This document shows positions 5,057 through 5,707 of a DNA stretch of 5,707 bases, piece after piece. The notes beneath the pieces were generated by a model, which saw only the letters and a program-made list of their open reading frames with translations, was not told where the DNA came from and did no database searches. Position 1 is the first letter of the stretch, and each line of letters starts with the position of its first letter. Origin of the DNA: Alphaproteobacteria bacterium (GTDB lineage: Bacteria; Pseudomonadota; Alphaproteobacteria; Rhizobiales; Aestuariivirgaceae); NCBI GenBank assembly GCA_026400595.1, contig JAPLOT010000551.1, forward strand, positions 1 to 5,707, given 5' to 3'. The position numbers and the translations under genes were made by a program.

Positions 5057-5707
5057 TTACCAAAAGGAAACCGCGGCCTCCGAAAGCCGCCCGCCGACGC
5101 GGATCGGTGCAATGGCCCGCGCAAGGCCGGTGGCGTCATCGGTCTCCAGCGCCACGCCGCACACCGTCGCCGGTCCCTCGGCCGGCCGCATGCGCTCCAC
5201 CGGCAGCTTGCGCTGGAAGCGGTTCAGCGGCTCGGACTTCTCCATGCCGATCACCGAGTCGTAGTCGCCGCACATGCCGGCATCGGACATGAACCCCGTG
5301 CCGCCCGGCAAAATCTGCTGGTCGGCGGTGGGCACATGCGTATGGGTGCCGACCACCAGGCTGGTGCGGCCATCGCAGAAATGCCCCATGCTCATCTTCT
5401 CCGAGGTGGTCTCGGCATGAAAGTCGATCAGCACCGCATCGCAGGCAACGCCCAGCGGGCAGGCGTCGAGTTCGCGCGACACGGCGGGAAAGGGATCGTC
5501 GAGCACCGGTTCGATCATGACCCGGCCCATGGCATTCATCACCAGCACCCGCCTGCCGCTTGCGGTATCCACCAGCGCCGTGCCGCGGCCAGGACAGCCT
5601 GCAGGCCAGTTCAAGGGGCGCAGCAGATTGGGATAGCGCTCGATGAAGATCAGCGCCTCGCGCTGGTCGAAGGCATGATTGCCGAGGGTCACGACATCGG
5701 CGCCCGC
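5057..5707 (-). CDS. YmdB/TIGR00282-type metallophosphoesterase, 3' part (cut by right window edge)
   Basis: This is a cytoplasmic calcineurin-like phosphoesterase of the YmdB group; B. subtilis YmdB hydrolyses 2',3'-cyclic nucleotides, but the substrate here is unknown. The last 216 residues are visible, and the frame is open to the window edge. Numbering from the first visible residue, metal-site motifs are TLGNH (7-11), DFHAE (95-99) with TSEK following (101-104), and GTHTHVPTAD (120-129). These correspond to the family's Asn/His, His and His-x-His ligands, while the first Asp and Glu/Asn ligands are in the missing N-terminal 50-60 residues. SDAGMCGDYDSVIGM (141-155) is another family signature. 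It ends VSFW-stop at 5057. No clear terminator follows, and the binding-protein operon begins about 280 bp downstream on the same strand. In many Rhizobiales a homologue lies close to yebC, by recollection. Confidence 0.93.
   Translation of the reverse strand, partial: AGADVVTLGNHAFDQREALIFIERYPNLLRPLNWPAGCPGRGTALVDTASGRRVLVMNAMGRVMIEPVLDDPFPAVSRELDACPLGVACDAVLIDFHAETTSEKMSMGHFCDGRTSLVVGTHTHVPTADQQILPGGTGFMSDAGMCGDYDSVIGMEKSEPLNRFQRKLPVERMRPAEGPATVCGVALETDDATGLARAIAPIRVGGRLSEAAVSFW

Noticed and set aside
1..5707. CRISPR array, insertion sequence, tRNA, rRNA or defence genes
   Set aside because: No regularly spaced repeats, transposase or integrase motifs, tRNA-like cloverleaf or nuclease/toxin-type proteins were seen beyond RuvC, a housekeeping enzyme here.

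Overview
The window is GC-rich bacterial chromosome. Its proteins (an alphaproteobacterial-type YebC, a RuvC start, a YmdB-like phosphoesterase) and a TTAA-N7-TTAA CtrA-type box suggest an alphaproteobacterium, probably Hyphomicrobiales (Rhizobiales) or a relative. This assignment is inferred from protein motifs and remembered gene order, not from a search.

Layout, left to right: the 5' part of ruvC (minus strand, running off the left edge); yebC (minus), 17 bp upstream of ruvC and probably co-transcribed with it; a 130-bp divergent intergenic region with a good yebC promoter and a perfect 19-bp dyad containing TTAA-N7-TTAA; a 108-aa unrecognised gene on the plus strand; a three-gene minus-strand ABC importer operon of the polyamine/opine type (binding protein, then PotB-like permease, then PotC-like permease) that converges on the small gene, the two stop codons sharing the bases CTAG; a 279-bp leader/intergenic region with several candidate control sites; and the 3' part of a YmdB/TIGR00282-type metallophosphoesterase (minus, entering from the right edge). 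No gene-free stretch exceeds 300 bp.

How the genes work together: the binding protein captures a small cationic or opine-like solute in the periplasm and delivers it to a PotB/PotC heterodimer. No ATPase gene lies in the window, so the energising subunit must be encoded elsewhere or shared. A strong hairpin after the binding-protein gene probably stabilises its mRNA or reduces read-through into the permeases. RuvC and YebC are housekeeping functions (Holliday junction resolution; a YebC/TACO1-family translation or regulatory factor). As I recall, the ymdB-like gene and yebC-ruvC are close neighbours in many Rhizobiales, so the transporter operon plus small gene look like an accessory block set between them.

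I see no evidence of a new defence system, mobile element, CRISPR array, tRNA or rRNA. The most interesting items are the CtrA-type box in front of the orphan small gene, the ATPase-less transporter with its large extracytoplasmic PotB insertion, and the structured binding-protein leader.
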